Position numbers and translations under genes: made by a program. Below, piece by piece: positions 36,901-48,664 of a stretch of DNA of 64,000 bases (the stretch's first letter is position 1; every line of letters starts with the position of its first letter). The notes beneath the pieces are model-generated. The model saw only the letters and a program-made list of their open reading frames with translations. It did no database searches and was not told the DNA's origin. The stretch spans positions 186,001 through 250,000 of the forward strand of contig CM034145.1 of assembly GCA_019914995.1 (NCBI GenBank), in the 5' to 3' direction. This stretch comes from Acanthochlamys bracteata (lineage: Eukaryota > Streptophyta > Magnoliopsida > Pandanales > Velloziaceae).

Positions 36901-39034
36901 AGACCATAGGAAAATCAGTTACCTGAGCATCAGAATTAGAACTGGAAGGTGAATGATCTGAACCAGATGAGGACGCACAACCTCCTTGATATGGATGGCT
37001 CCGCATTGCACCACTAGCACATCTCTCTGACTCCTTAAATAATCCAAGTCGTCCATTCCATTGGCTGGTGCTTAATTCAACTGCTGAGTTATCCTCTCTG
37101 CAGACAGATGTACTATCATTCCTGGTAGCCTCCACTTGTGATGATAAGGGGAAAAGGCTCCTTGCAACAGGAGGAGACGATGAGGGGGATCTTTCCTCCA
37201 TAGGGTTACTGCTCTCTGATGACAAACATTTTCTTGCAGATCCCAATTTAGGAGGGCTGTCATCCACTGCAGAGGTGAAAAGCTGCAGAGGCAAAGTGGT
37301 CCGTACATCTCGAGTCACACATTGAGATACCTCCATGGGCACCAAATTTTTGGCGGGCTGAATATGAGAATCAACATCTGCAGCAGAATTTGGACATGAC
37401 ATTTTAGCCTTTTCATTATTACTGACATCACTACTTCCCTGTGACAATGATGCTCGAGTATCAGGTGGAGAAGGTGCCAGCGCTGCAGAGAGAACTGTAA
37501 GCAAGTCCTTAGTTGACGGAGCAGCAGCATTTCCATTCATTTCGGGAGCTTGTTCAGAAGCTTGAGAAGCTTGTGATATATTAAGGTCAAAACCACCAGG
37601 TTGCCTCGATGAAGGATTTGTGACTGGCAGGTTGTTTAATTTATCCAAAAATTGCATCAGCTGATCCTTGTCAGGGACAGAAGAGATTTGATTGCTGAGT
37701 TTCTCAGCAGTACTTCCTGAAATTTTGATTTCCAATCAGCAATCTTCTAGCATCTACAGATGCAAAACAAACTGAAATCTAGGGTACCTTGTAGACGCGC
37801 CAAAAGTGATAGCAAATTAACGAGATCCAAACTTCCCTTTGCAACATTCTCCTGGTCAACTGGGAGCAACATCTGGGAAGGTGAATCCTCCAGCTGGATC
37901 TTCCTCCTGCGTCGGTTGTGTCCCGCCAGCCTCCTTCTGCAGCTTCTCTTTCCCTCATCAAACTCCGAAAGGAGGTGAAATCTGTGCACAAGTAGTATAA
38001 ATGTCTGTCACCATACTAAAAAAATTTATCCTACTCATATCCCAGAAGAGTTGAATTGACAAATATCGCATATCAAATACAGAACAGCTATATGTTGAAG
38101 CTAGCATCAGGTATTCACACAAACCAAAATGAATGAAGTGAACAATCTTGAAATTCCGCATACCATGCACAAAATGGCATCAAACAAGAAACTTAGATAG
38201 AAACCAGTTGTCGTAATCCAAGTCAGAAAAATTTTACAAGAAAGGACAAAAACATTTACACCTAATAGAAGAATCACAACACAGACATAATCCAAAACAA
38301 AATTTCAACATATCTTAGTCCATCCAACAAAATGTGTATCAAACCCAGATTACTGCCTACAGTTTCAAACGGATCCATCAATCAAACTACAGCTTTAACA
38401 GCATAAAGACGGCATTTTTAACCAACCTGCTGCACTGCTGGCAGAACCTCTGCATCTGCTTAGTAACAAGAGCCTTAGTGGTCTTGCTATGGACCTCACA
38501 CACCTTATGCCGGCGATGGTAATCCTTCGCGCTAGACAAGTCAGCTTTACAATCATCAACCTGACACATCGGATAACTCCCACCACTATTCCTACCCGGT
38601 GACCCCGACCGAATTCTCTTATTTGGCCTCATTGTCGGCTCCTCAGCCGCATTCGGCGCTGTATCTTTCTCATACGCACCACCACCAAGCTTCAACGTTA
38701 AAGCTTCACTGTTATCTTCACTGTCTCCATCAGCAGAAGTTGCAGCTGGCCTGGCCGTGAATTGGTGACTGTCCCAATTCCACATGTTCTGATTCCAACT
38801 AGTAGAACTAGTCGGAGAAGGTTGTGCTGCGGGCAACGGGCAGCCCATAAGCCGGGCAGGTTGGGCGGTTGCCGGCGGCTGACGGACTGCAGTAGCGGTG
38901 CCACTGGTGGTGGGCCAGGGTGAGTCACGCTTCTGGCCAATCACAGAAGGGTGGGGCCCATAAAGACGGCTGCCAGGAAGAAATATCGCCGGTGGTGGGT
39001 GGGCAACCTGCGGCCACACTTCCCCTCTGTCCAT
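33992..39034 (-). CDS. SPL14: SBP-domain transcription factor, SPL14/SPL16 type
   Basis: Ten exons join in phase: 39034-38427, 37981-37788, 37716-36923, 36838-36764, 36659-36552, 36466-36349, 36191-36056, 35977-35833, 35533-34931, 34414-33992 (3,204 bp, 1,067 aa). The SBP DNA-binding domain lies at about residues 157-230, split by intron 1 after CQQCSR as in this family. Its zinc ligands are Cys157, Cys162, Cys179, His182 and Cys198, Cys201, His205, Cys217, with the nuclear signal KR..RRRRK at 214-230. SBP proteins bind GTAC-core promoter sites in the nucleus. The C-terminal half has an ankyrin repeat ([14 protein letters not shown], about residue 900), a hydrophobic stretch ([15 protein letters not shown]) and the conserved end [10 protein letters not shown]. 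The large size and ankyrin repeats mark the SPL1/12/14/16 clade; the N-terminus is most like SPL14. I see no miR156 site, as expected for this clade. Confidence 0.93.
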
Positions 39035-40736
39035 TTCTTCTTCGAATTTTCCTCAACAAGCAAGAATCTTAAATCAAAGCTTCCCAAAAAGCTTTTCAGA
39101 GATTTCTACTCTTGAAGATCACCGGAACCGAATAATCACTGCTTTCTTCAGCTATAAGATTCATAGAAACGTCTGAGATGGCCTAGAAAAGATTTTCCCT
39201 CTCTTAAGAAATTGCTTCTGATCAAAAACCAAAAACAATGATGTTTCGATCTGTTTCCTTTCTCCAATAAAATTCAACCAAATCTCTTACTTGCCCAAAA
39301 TTTTTAAAAAAACCAAAAATATTATTCAGAAACAACAAGATCGATCGATCTAAGAAGAGGACATTACAACTTTTTCTTGGATTACAGAGAGAAATACTTA
39401 GAAAGAGTGAAAGAAATTTATTATTATTATTGTTTTGTTGTTTATGTTGCTGTTGTTGCTGATGAAGAAGAGAGAAGATAGAAGTGTTGGAATTAATGAA
39501 AGAATGTAAGGGTAGTTATGTAAATTGTCTCAGCCATTCGTACTGTCTATGCTGGATTAGTACAATGAAGAAGATGACCTTCAAATTATTTTATATCTTT
39601 TTTTGTTTTTCCCTTAAACATCATTCCCATTACTATTTCTTCAAATAAGTTATTAATTGTTTTTATAAATTTGGCCTTCATTATTTATTAAAAACATAAT
39701 ATTTTGTTTATCCTATTCTTTAAAATTTTTGTTCTGTGTGTTCACACTTGCCAATTTGCCCACAGATTCAAACCCGCCAAACATATCAATTAAATTCCAA
39801 ATCTACCCTTTCCGTATTTAAATACATATATCTGTTTTATAAACGAATCTTTTTGAGGTAACTTCACGAAGATAACGATGGATCCCAAAGCCCTTCCTAG
39901 AAGTCAACCATGGAAGGTTATTAATAGTAAAAAAAAAATTAATACGTATAGTAAAATCTTTAAATTGTCATAAATAAAGGAAAGGACAAGAGATATAAAC
40001 GTGCTTTGTTTGGTCTTTTATGATCGTGAATTTATTGTAGAGCTCTTAAAGTTATTTTATTGCTTCTCCCAAAATAAACATGTGTACTTAATTATTATAC
40101 TTAAAATTAATAAAATGCGTGATTAATAAAAGGCGGCAGTAATTCATAATAATAACGTTATATTGTGATTCAGCAAATAATGTAAATATGCGGCACTACT
40201 TGAGCAATACTGGCATATTAATTAAGGTCCTATCTAAAATAGCTCAAAAATAGATTTAAAAATTAAAAATAATTTAATAAACATTGTACATATAATGTTA
40301 GTTTATTTTAATTAGTATTGTACAAATTAAACAAAGTTTTTAGTTAATTATTGCACCTGTAGATCTCAACCGTCTAATTAATTTAATCTTTATCTCAGGG
40401 CCGTACCGTACGCTACACGTATTTCATGGCCCACAACCTCTTGACTCTTTCCACGTGGCGTTATATGAAACCAAGGATTAGGCCGTTCCCATTCATCTTG
40501 TTTGCAATGACAGAACTACCCTTATTTTAACAGCTAAATTATCTTGCCTTACGCTTATGGTATTAATACTGTGTTTTATTTTGCATGTTAAATCTAACTC
40601 AAAAAAATTTTGTATTTTTATATTTGTTTTGGTTGATATTACATTTGTTAGTTAAGTATCAATTATCTGCTAACTCAGCGTTCAAATTATTTTTCAAATT
40701 ATTTTAATTACAATTAAATATAGAAAATTATAAAAC
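39035..40736. other. SPL leader and promoter, AT-rich intergenic
   Basis: The first roughly 450 bases upstream of the SPL ATG are enriched in TCTT and CTTC runs on the coding strand, as plant leaders often are, and include ATT and TTG microsatellites near 39420-39460. Beyond 39500 the DNA is AT-rich and I see no gene. Confidence 0.5.
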
Positions 40737-41231
40737 TTTATTTTCAAACTTGAGTATATTTAGGAAGGAACGAAATTTTGTTTTTAATTACTAGAGTCAA
40801 CTATAACTTGGGGAATTTTCTTTGTTGAATCTTGAAATTCTTAATGTTGAATTTTCTTCTTTAGTTATAAAGAATATTCTAAGCATGATTTTAGTTCACT
40901 TTCTAATTTAGTTTCGTGTTGAGACAAACTTGGCAACAAAAAAAAAAAAAAAAAAAAAATCAAGGAAAAGAATTTTCAAGTTTACATAATTTTTTAACCA
41001 TCAATAGTCATAGAAATTTAAAATTATTATATATAACTGTAGAAATATCATACTCTAAATCAAATAGCGATAAGAAATTCTTTGTATATAAGAAAAATAA
41101 GGGGATGGCATCTGAAAATTTTGTCACCATATCAATTTATAATTTTCTTTTTCGTTTCATAATAAGAAATTTCACAAGATATTCCATAAGCAGAAGCTGC
41201 AGGAATTCAAAAAGCACTTTTCAACCGTAGC
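40737..41231. repeat. Direct repeat flanking the NLR gene (left copy)
   Basis: The sequence from 'tttattttcaaacttgagtatat' to 'aagcagaagctgcaggaattc' and 'agcactttt' matches 48088-48606 in the same orientation, with small indels. A run of more than 20 A (about 40938-40960) interrupts this copy and is missing from the other. The open frame inside is short and not called. Confidence 0.75.
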
Positions 41232-42587
41232 TCAATTGTTTCATTTTTCTGAGTTGTTTGATAAATTTTTCTGAAATAAAAATCTTATTTTAAAAATAAA
41301 TTTTGTTTTTTTATTTCAAAAAAATAATAAAATATATAATAAAAAAATTTTACTACATAAATTTTTTTATAATTTTCAAATTTTTTAAATAAAATTTTTA
41401 TATATTTATAAAAAAATTTATTTTAAAAATAAATTTTATTTTTTTATAATCTTCCAGTCTCACGTGCACGAACAACACTACCCGGCGCCCATATGATCAC
41501 AACAAATTAAAAATAAGTAGTTTATTTTATATAGATAAGTATATAATAAAATTAAAATTAATCAGTTATGAAGATTAAAATGTGTTATCAAATATAGAAA
41601 TAAAATACAGTTCGATAAATCTATCAAATAACAGATCATCTAAATATACCGAACAATATCTACTAATAAATCTCTTCTCATTTAGTAGGATAGTTTATGA
41701 AAGTTTTTTGTTTCAAAGTCTTCGTGTTCTATAACGAAGAATATCATATGAAATGTAACGTAAGGAAAACAATAATTGGTCATATATATTGCTTTTGTGT
41801 ATAAGTTTTTCAAGGCACATGTTCTCATGGACCACTTGACCTGAACCTTCCGAAAACAACTAAAGAATTAGTCCATTTACCCAAATGTTTATGATCGTTG
41901 CATTCGGTGCATATATACTAAAAGAATACTAAATGAATCCTTCCTTATACATTATCTATCATCTAATTATAAATGAATGCATAAATGTGTCTTGATTTTG
42001 AAAGATTTCCTAACAACTGGAATGAAACAAACTTTCCAACTACAAGAGTGCGTTCTTTTGTCTTGAAAGTTAATTTTTTAAAATTAAAATTTTAAAAATA
42101 TATTATTTTTTATAGAAAATAAGTTAAAAATAATTTTTATATTCTTTTTATAGTAAAAAATAAATAAATAATAATTTTTTGGTAGTGAAAAAGTGATTTT
42201 TATGTGTAAAAGAATAAACTCTAAGAAGGTGATACGCAGGCGATGAATGAAGCGGCAAGAGGGAGCCGAAGGCCGTCCAAGTGAATCGCTAGGGCTACTT
42301 ATAAGAGTTGTGTTCATAGCCATGAGTCAGCTGCAGTGGCAGTATATTTATTAGGTAGGAAGAGTGGTAGTTGCTTTAGCATCCATTAGGGACTGGTGTT
42401 GGGGTTCCTTATGAAATATTGATCAAATTAACTCAGCCTTGAGAGGGCATTATCTACAACCATGTTGTTTTCACTTTCAGTTTTACTTGAGCTTGCACTT
42501 GACCTTCCACTGTTGTATTACTTGCAGTTGTTGCACTTTAATTTCTGTTAAGTTGTTTAGATAAGATCTAGCATCTATCAGAGGGCT
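41232..42587. other. AT-rich intergenic with MITE-like blocks
   Basis: About 41240-41460 and about 42050-42200 have the A/T-run composition of the MITE-like repeats in the WAK introns. No coding sequence is supported. Low-complexity open frames were ignored. Confidence 0.4.
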
Positions 42588-42961
42588 CACCTACTACAAT
42601 TAAGGTCTTCATCGACTGAAAAACTCAGTCAGTGACCATAATCATTTCAGTCGACAAGAACATAATCATTTCAGTCAGCAATTTAACTTACCGATTAAAA
42701 TCTGTTAGTCGGTAAATATTTGACAAAATTTAGTCGACAATTTTTTGAATCAAGTATTTTTGATCAATAATTATACACGACTACCGAATACTTAAATTTA
42801 TAGTCGCTAATTTTGATAAATTACTGAGTTTTTTTTCAATTAGTAGGTAGGTTAGTAAAACTTACCGACTATTTGTTATGTAGTTGGTGTCGAGCTTAGC
42901 TAACGCCTATTCGTTGTCAAACGGTAATTCTCAGCCAGTGAAGCCAATAATTGTAATAGTG
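42588..42961. mobile_element. Small non-autonomous CACTA-like element
   Basis: The left end reads CACCTACTACAATTA and the right end, reversed, reads CACTATTACAATTATT. Between them are many short subterminal motifs in both orientations (tcagtcg, cgactga, taccgacta, gtcggtaa), the usual look of En/Spm (CACTA) ends. It is 374 bp and has no reading frame. The expected 3-bp target duplication is not seen (GCT versus TTC), and the left CACTA carries an extra C, so it is old or slightly misplaced. Confidence 0.6.
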
Positions 42962-43323
42962 TTCTTTATTCGTGTTCTTCCATGTAACGATCTGAAAAAG
43001 TAACTCGATGCTGCAGCTGGTCTGAAACGTAATTTAAGAAAACGTTTGATAGTATTTATAAAATAAAATTTTTTAAAAAAATTTAAACTGGTGTAGGACG
43101 CTAGTGGCCAGCTGTATTCCTTACAAACAAACTTTGTGGACTTTGTAGCCAGCCAAAGACTTCATACAGTAGGTCGGAAGTTAAAAATCCCTTTTAATTA
43201 TTAATTTCGGCTAGAATTTGTGTTATCACTTATCAGTTTGTCAACTACTTGCAGTTTCTGATCACAATCTCTACTGCAGCAGCTTCCTTCCGCGTTATTT
43301 TCGCATCTTCAATTCCATCGCCG
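42962..43323. other. NLR upstream region
   Basis: This spacer holds an AT-rich stretch near 43050-43085 and the leader of the NLR gene. The last 75 bases are open in the NLR frame but contain no ATG. Confidence 0.5.
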
Positions 43324-46300
43324 ATGGCGTTCATCGCTGAAAATCTCATCAGTCGGCTCACTGATTACCTACACAAGATGGTGGAGGAAGAGATCGGCAT
43401 GCTCGTCGGCGTGCCTCAAGAAATCAAAAGGCTTCGAGAGACCCTCAGAAGTATTAGCAATGTCCTGGAGGATGCAGAAAGAAAGAGGATTGAGGACAAG
43501 TTCGTTAATGATTGGCTTGCCAAGCTCAAGGATGTCATGTACGATGCAGAAGACATACTCGATGAATTCTTCATCGAGGCTCAGAAGACGAAGGAACCGA
43601 CAAGACCATCAAAACTGTCAATATTGTGCCCTCTTCATTTACCCTCTTGCTTCATCAAGATCGCGCATTCTCATGAGATTGGTACCAGAATGAAAGAGCT
43701 CAATCTTAGGCTCAAGCAGATCTCGGAAGAACGCTCACAGTTTCAACTCATGGCCAATATATCTTCATGGCGCGAAGACAAGACTATTGTTGGAGGGAGT
43801 CAATCAAGTTCACCTGTATTGGGCCCAGATATCGTGGGATCAAAGATTGAAGAGGACGCCGACAAAGTTGTGGAATACCTAACAGAGAAAGACGAAAGAG
43901 AGAAGATTCTTGTGTATGGAATCACAGGCATCGGAGGAATTGGTAAGACTACACTAGCCCAGAAGGTGTTTAATGATAGTAGAGTCAACGCTGCTTTTCA
44001 AGCGAAAATATGGGTCAGTGTTTCAGAGACATATAGCGACTTGGAAGTGTTACGTGATATCTTGGCTTCTATGAAAGTAGATCATACAGGAGCTCAAACA
44101 AAATCACAACTCGAGCCTATGGTGACAAATGCTCTTGACAATAAGAAATTCTTGATTGTCCTGGATAAGGTATGGAACGCATCTGTTTGGAACAATCTAC
44201 TGAGGAATCCCCTTCATAGTGGAGCAACAGGCAGCAGGGTCTTGGTCACAACTAGAAGGGAAGACATTATTGATCAAATGAAGGCCGTTAGATACTTGCC
44301 AATGGAACCAATGTCTCTCGAAGATGGATGGCTATTATTATGTAAAGTTGTGGTATTGGGAGGAGTTGAAAGTGAGATTTTGTGGCTTAAGGATATCGGG
44401 GTGCAGATTGTGGACAAATGTAAAGGGTTGCCTTTAGCTATTCGCGCAATTGCCGGTGTGCTATGTGAGACAAAGAGAAATAGGCATGCATGGGAAGATG
44501 TTCTCAAGCGCAGTGAATGGTCATTGACAAAACTCCCGAGTGAAATTCATAATGCTTTGTATTTAAGTTATAAGGATTTGCCGCCACAGCTTAAACAATG
44601 CTTCCTTTTTTGCTCATTATCTCGTTCTGGTGAGGTGCATGACATGGAATACATCTGCAATTTTTGGATCTCGGAAGGGTTAATAAGAGAATACAAGAAC
44701 TCAACATTGGAAAAGGAAGCAGGAAATTGCTACATTCAACTCATCAGAAGAGGTATGTTGCAAGTTAACCCTCAATATGTTAGCGGAGAAGTATGGCAGA
44801 TGCATGATCTCTTGAGAGCTCTAGGTCATGCTCTAACGCAAAGTGAGAACTTATATGCAACGGAGTTCACAGATATAGCCCACCATAATACATCGGTAAT
44901 GAAATTGCGCAAGTTGTATATTAAAGATAGTGCCAGTAGTAGTGATTTGGGTGCAGCTCCGGTTGTGAATTTCATTAGAAAATGCACATCTCTGAGATAT
45001 TTAGGCTTAGAAGGTTCAAAAATCGAAGATGAGGGCGTTAATCAGATCTGCAAAGCCAACAAGCGCCTTCGAATCTTGTATTTGATGGATGCTCCTATTG
45101 TACGTCTACCATCCTCCATACAAAATCTCATACACTTGAGATGTCTTCATTTTGACAATCTTAGCATAAGAGAATTGCCTGAGAGCGTTGGGGACCTTTC
45201 AAACCTTCTCTTCCTACATCTCATTAACTGCAAAAACCTACGGAACCTTCCAAAAAGTATAGTTAGACTTCAGAACCTGAGAACTATTAATATTCGGTAT
45301 ACAGAACTGGAGGGTATGCCAGCAGGACTGCAAAATCTGAAAAATCTCCAAGAAGTTTGGGGATTTAGTATTCACAGTCGGGATGTTTTGTCACAACAAA
45401 ATCAAATAGAGTGGTGCAGTTTGGAAGATTTATCTTGCCTCCCCTACCTTCGGCGGCTCTACATTAACCATCTTCAGAGAGCAGAAGTTTCAAATGATAA
45501 TAATACAAAGATGGAAAGCATATTCAGAAACAATAGTTGCTTGGAGCAATTGGTCTTGTCATGCACGTCACCGACTACAAGTGAAATGGACGAGGAGAAC
45601 ATTGAGAAGGTGTTTGAGTTATTTTTGTTGCCATCGGATCGTCTCGAGAACTTATGGATTGATGGTTTCTTTGGAAGAAGCTTCCCTGAGTGGATCTCTT
45701 ACAATTATCTTCCTAATCTGCTATATTTGCAATTGGTCGATTGTCATTATTTCACAAGCCTTCCACCTCTTGGCATGCTGCCCAATTTGAAGTATCTCAA
45801 AATAGACGGTGCGTCTGCGGTCAGAATTATCGGCTCAGAGTTTCTGGGTCTCTCTAATCACAGCAGTTCTTATTCATCTTCTCTACGCAAAGTTATATTT
45901 CCCAAACTGGAGTACTTATACTTAGAAAACTTGAGCAACTGGTCAGAATGGAAATGGCATAATATAAAAGAAGAGGAAGCAAGTGATGGAGGGATATGTA
46001 AGGCCTTCCCTTGTTTGAAAGGGTTCGGAATTGAAGGAAGCCCGTTGCTGAGGTCTCTTCCGTCTGGCTTCTATTGCTATGGCGCAGGATCCTTAACAAA
46101 GTTGGATATAAGGGATTCAGGATTGGAAGAACTAGGCCACCTTCCATCCCTCAGAGTATTGGTTCTTGTAAGTAACAATGGACTGCAGAAAGTCTCTGGT
46201 CTTCCCAAGCTGGAAAAGCTTTATCTGCACTCAAACTCTATGAATTCCCTGCCGCAATGGTTGCTCGGCAGACGGCACGACTTCCCATCACTGCGGATGC

Positions 46301-46473
46301 TGCAAACCAACATGCTCGGCAAGGACGAAACGATTAATAAGATGCTCCGGGGGATTTGTGATCGTGAGGATTGCCCAGAGTGGCCTCTCTGTTCCCACCT
46401 TCCTCAAGGCAGATCAACCAATGTCAGAACTCTCTCTCTCTCTCTCTCTCTTAATACATCGATTGGAAATTAG
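43324..46473 (+). CDS. CC-NBS-LRR immune receptor (NLR)
   Basis: The chosen start is the first in-frame ATG, MAFIAENLISRL, typical of Rx-type coiled-coil domains; this gives 1,049 aa. Motifs in order: CC domain with an EDVID-like AEDILDE (75-81); P-loop GITGIGGIGKTT (199-210); kinase-2/Walker B at about 276-284 reading LIVLDKVW; RNBS-B SRVLVTTRRE; GLPLA (368-372); RNBS-D CFLFCSL; MHD (493-495). Leucine-rich repeats fill about 540-1010. NLRs detect pathogen effectors in the cytoplasm and trigger defence. Oddity: the second acidic residue of Walker B is Lys282 (AAG, 44167-44169) instead of Asp. The last codons run through a CT microsatellite (LSLSLSL), and a better 3' end may use an exon at 46517-46639. 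It is the only plus-strand gene here. Confidence 0.92.
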   Translation: MAFIAENLISRLTDYLHKMVEEEIGMLVGVPQEIKRLRETLRSISNVLEDAERKRIEDKFVNDWLAKLKDVMYDAEDILDEFFIEAQKTKEPTRPSKLSILCPLHLPSCFIKIAHSHEIGTRMKELNLRLKQISEERSQFQLMANISSWREDKTIVGGSQSSSPVLGPDIVGSKIEEDADKVVEYLTEKDEREKILVYGITGIGGIGKTTLAQKVFNDSRVNAAFQAKIWVSVSETYSDLEVLRDILASMKVDHTGAQTKSQLEPMVTNALDNKKFLIVLDKVWNASVWNNLLRNPLHSGATGSRVLVTTRREDIIDQMKAVRYLPMEPMSLEDGWLLLCKVVVLGGVESEILWLKDIGVQIVDKCKGLPLAIRAIAGVLCETKRNRHAWEDVLKRSEWSLTKLPSEIHNALYLSYKDLPPQLKQCFLFCSLSRSGEVHDMEYICNFWISEGLIREYKNSTLEKEAGNCYIQLIRRGMLQVNPQYVSGEVWQMHDLLRALGHALTQSENLYATEFTDIAHHNTSVMKLRKLYIKDSASSSDLGAAPVVNFIRKCTSLRYLGLEGSKIEDEGVNQICKANKRLRILYLMDAPIVRLPSSIQNLIHLRCLHFDNLSIRELPESVGDLSNLLFLHLINCKNLRNLPKSIVRLQNLRTINIRYTELEGMPAGLQNLKNLQEVWGFSIHSRDVLSQQNQIEWCSLEDLSCLPYLRRLYINHLQRAEVSNDNNTKMESIFRNNSCLEQLVLSCTSPTTSEMDEENIEKVFELFLLPSDRLENLWIDGFFGRSFPEWISYNYLPNLLYLQLVDCHYFTSLPPLGMLPNLKYLKIDGASAVRIIGSEFLGLSNHSSSYSSSLRKVIFPKLEYLYLENLSNWSEWKWHNIKEEEASDGGICKAFPCLKGFGIEGSPLLRSLPSGFYCYGAGSLTKLDIRDSGLEELGHLPSLRVLVLVSNNGLQKVSGLPKLEKLYLHSNSMNSLPQWLLGRRHDFPSLRMLQTNMLGKDETINKMLRGICDREDCPEWPLCSHLPQGRSTNVRTLSLSLSLNTSIGN

Positions 46474-46639
46474 CTTTTTCAATTGTATAATACTCTTCCT
46501 TTCTTGTTCTTCTTAGTTATTAGAGGGCGACGATAGGCAGGTGATTGAAGAAGTGCTTAGAACTCAACTTTTGCAGAAAACAACGAAGGAAATTAAGCTT
46601 ACAAGCAATAGCCTTTTCCAGCTACGCCTCTCGTTGTGA
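46423..46639 (+). other. Possible last intron and exon of the NLR gene
   Basis: A splice from a weak donor (AAT|GTCAGA, 46423) to a strong acceptor after a pyrimidine-rich tract (..TTCTTGTTCTTCTTAG|TTA, exon from 46517) keeps the frame. It adds 40 residues starting LLEGDDRQVIEEVLRTQLLQ and ending at TGA (46637-46639), for a total of 1,073 aa. The CT repeat would then be intronic. The unspliced reading ends at 46473. The donor is poor, so both forms stay open. Confidence 0.45.
46429..46450. repeat. (CT)n microsatellite at the NLR 3' end
   Basis: About 11 CT units lie in frame at the end of the unspliced NLR reading frame. Length changes here would shift the frame. Confidence 0.85.
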
Positions 46640-48087
46640 GAGCTTAGGAGCTATCTCTAATAAGCTGCCAAACATCAGCTCAAAGTTGAAACCATGACTA
46701 TGGGACCGAAGATAACTATCAAATGATTCGAACAGAGCGATATTTCAGCTATCTGAGAGACAAAAAGGAAAGCAGTCTTCCAAGGAGCTCAGCAGAAAGC
46801 CGTCAAGGCGAGCAAGCACAGGATTATGATTCGTATTTACTGTTGGTTATTCAAGGGGGAGTTCAACGAGCTCAAGATGGTTAACTTCCGCTTCCTAACC
46901 ACTCGTGTAGTACCTTGCCCTGATTATTTACCTAGTAGAAATTCAGTTTCGTGACATACTGAAATCAAAAAGTTGAATTTATGCGAAAAAAATTTCTTGT
47001 AATATTTGTTGTAGGTGGGGTCCGGAAAGAATTCCTCAGCTTGCAATATACCTTTTCATCTTATTGGCACCAGAGGCATTCCGATATCACTGAGGCTGGA
47101 GACTCGGGCCGTTAAAGAACCCCATTGTTACGCACTAAATTTACTTCATGCAGATGTGCTTTTCATACTAATGAACAAAAAATTTCTTATTGACCTGTGA
47201 TCATTTCATATATCAAGAAAAGAAAATTTGAAAATTTATATCCGTTGTGTCAAAACTGCTCACTAGAAATCTCTGAACTTGTTCTTCGGTTAACTTTGCG
47301 GCGAATCCTCTGAACGCATTAAAGTAGGATTCCGGAGCTCTCCAAGTTGTCGGTGCAAAGATACAGCTCAAGAACCCAAATTATTCAAAGAACTTGAATT
47401 CGTGCAAAAAGGAGGAAATTAAAAAGCTTTGGCACCTTCGTCCATGAACTACCGAGAGCATTTGATAATGCTGATTCAAGATCTCATCAGGCATCATTGC
47501 TTTTTTCCCATACAAACAGCATAAACCTTCAAATTAAGAAAATAAGAAGTTATATAGGTAAAAGAAAATGAAAGTCAAGAATTAATGAAGAATGCAATAA
47601 ATCTTTGAAGAAAGATGAACTTGTTTGTTGTATGAGCATAACAGAGAGCAAGACATAATGAAATATTATAACATGGAGAGACATTGAAAGGAGAATGGAA
47701 CGGAAGAATGTTTTGTTTCTCTATACATATGTCAAGCAAGAAAACAACTAAACTTCTTATTTATTTTTAAAGCAAGTTACCACGTTTTCTTAAGGATCAA
47801 TGACTAGCATGAAAGTTTATCTTTTTCATCTGAGACATTAGGAGTGGCAATTTAGATTTGTCTAGATAGTTTCGCGTCGACTTATTTAATAATCAGATCA
47901 AATTTGTTCAACTCTAATTCAATCTATTAATTTATACGGATAAAAATTATCAATTGTAACTCAACATATTTAATAATCGAATAAAATTCGAATAAATTTA
48001 TTTAATAATTAAAATTAGTAATTTTATTTCTATTTTTTTAAGCTCGAGTAAAATTGGTGACTGTCCCAATTTTTAAGCTTCACTGTC
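46640..48087. other. Intergenic downstream of the NLR gene
   Basis: I see no supported gene. A repeat-like stretch at about 47840-48030 resembles the dispersed family at 24765-25165. The open frame at 47015-47200 has no recognisable domain. Confidence 0.45.
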
Positions 48088-48606
48088 TTTATTTTCAAAG
48101 TTGAGTATATGAGAAGGAATGAAAATTTTGTTTTTAATTACTAGAGTCAACTATAACTTTGGGGAGTTTTCCTTGTTGAATATGGAAAATTCTTAATGTT
48201 GAATTTTCTTCTTTAGTTATAAAGAATATCCTAAGCATGATTTTAGTCACTTTCTAATTCAGTTTCGTGTTGAGACAAACTTGGCAAAAAATCAAGGAAA
48301 AAGAATTTTCAAGTTTACATAATTTTTTAACCATCAATAGTCATAAAAATTTAAAGTTATTATATATAACTGTAGAAATATCATACTTTAAATCAGTTAG
48401 CAATAAGAAATTCCGTTATATAAGAAAGAACAAAGAGGGGATGGCATTCACATGAAAATTTTGTCACCATAAATTAAGTATTATTTTATTATTTTATTTT
48501 AATAATTCTTTTTTCCTAATAAGAAATTTCACAGGAAGGAGGTAAAGCATGGAAGTATTCCATAAGCAGAAGCTGCAGGAATTCAAAAGCACTTTTGAAC
48601 TGTAGA
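48088..48606. repeat. Direct repeat flanking the NLR gene (right copy)
   Basis: It matches 40737-41231. Its last part ('gatggcattcacatgaaaattttgtcaccat' through 'aagcagaagc') is repeated again at about 48665-48860, so the right side has an extra partial tandem copy. Confidence 0.75.
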
Positions 48607-48664
48607 TATACAAAAAAAATGCTACATGAATTAATTAGCGAAATAAATTCTTTTTATAGAACAA

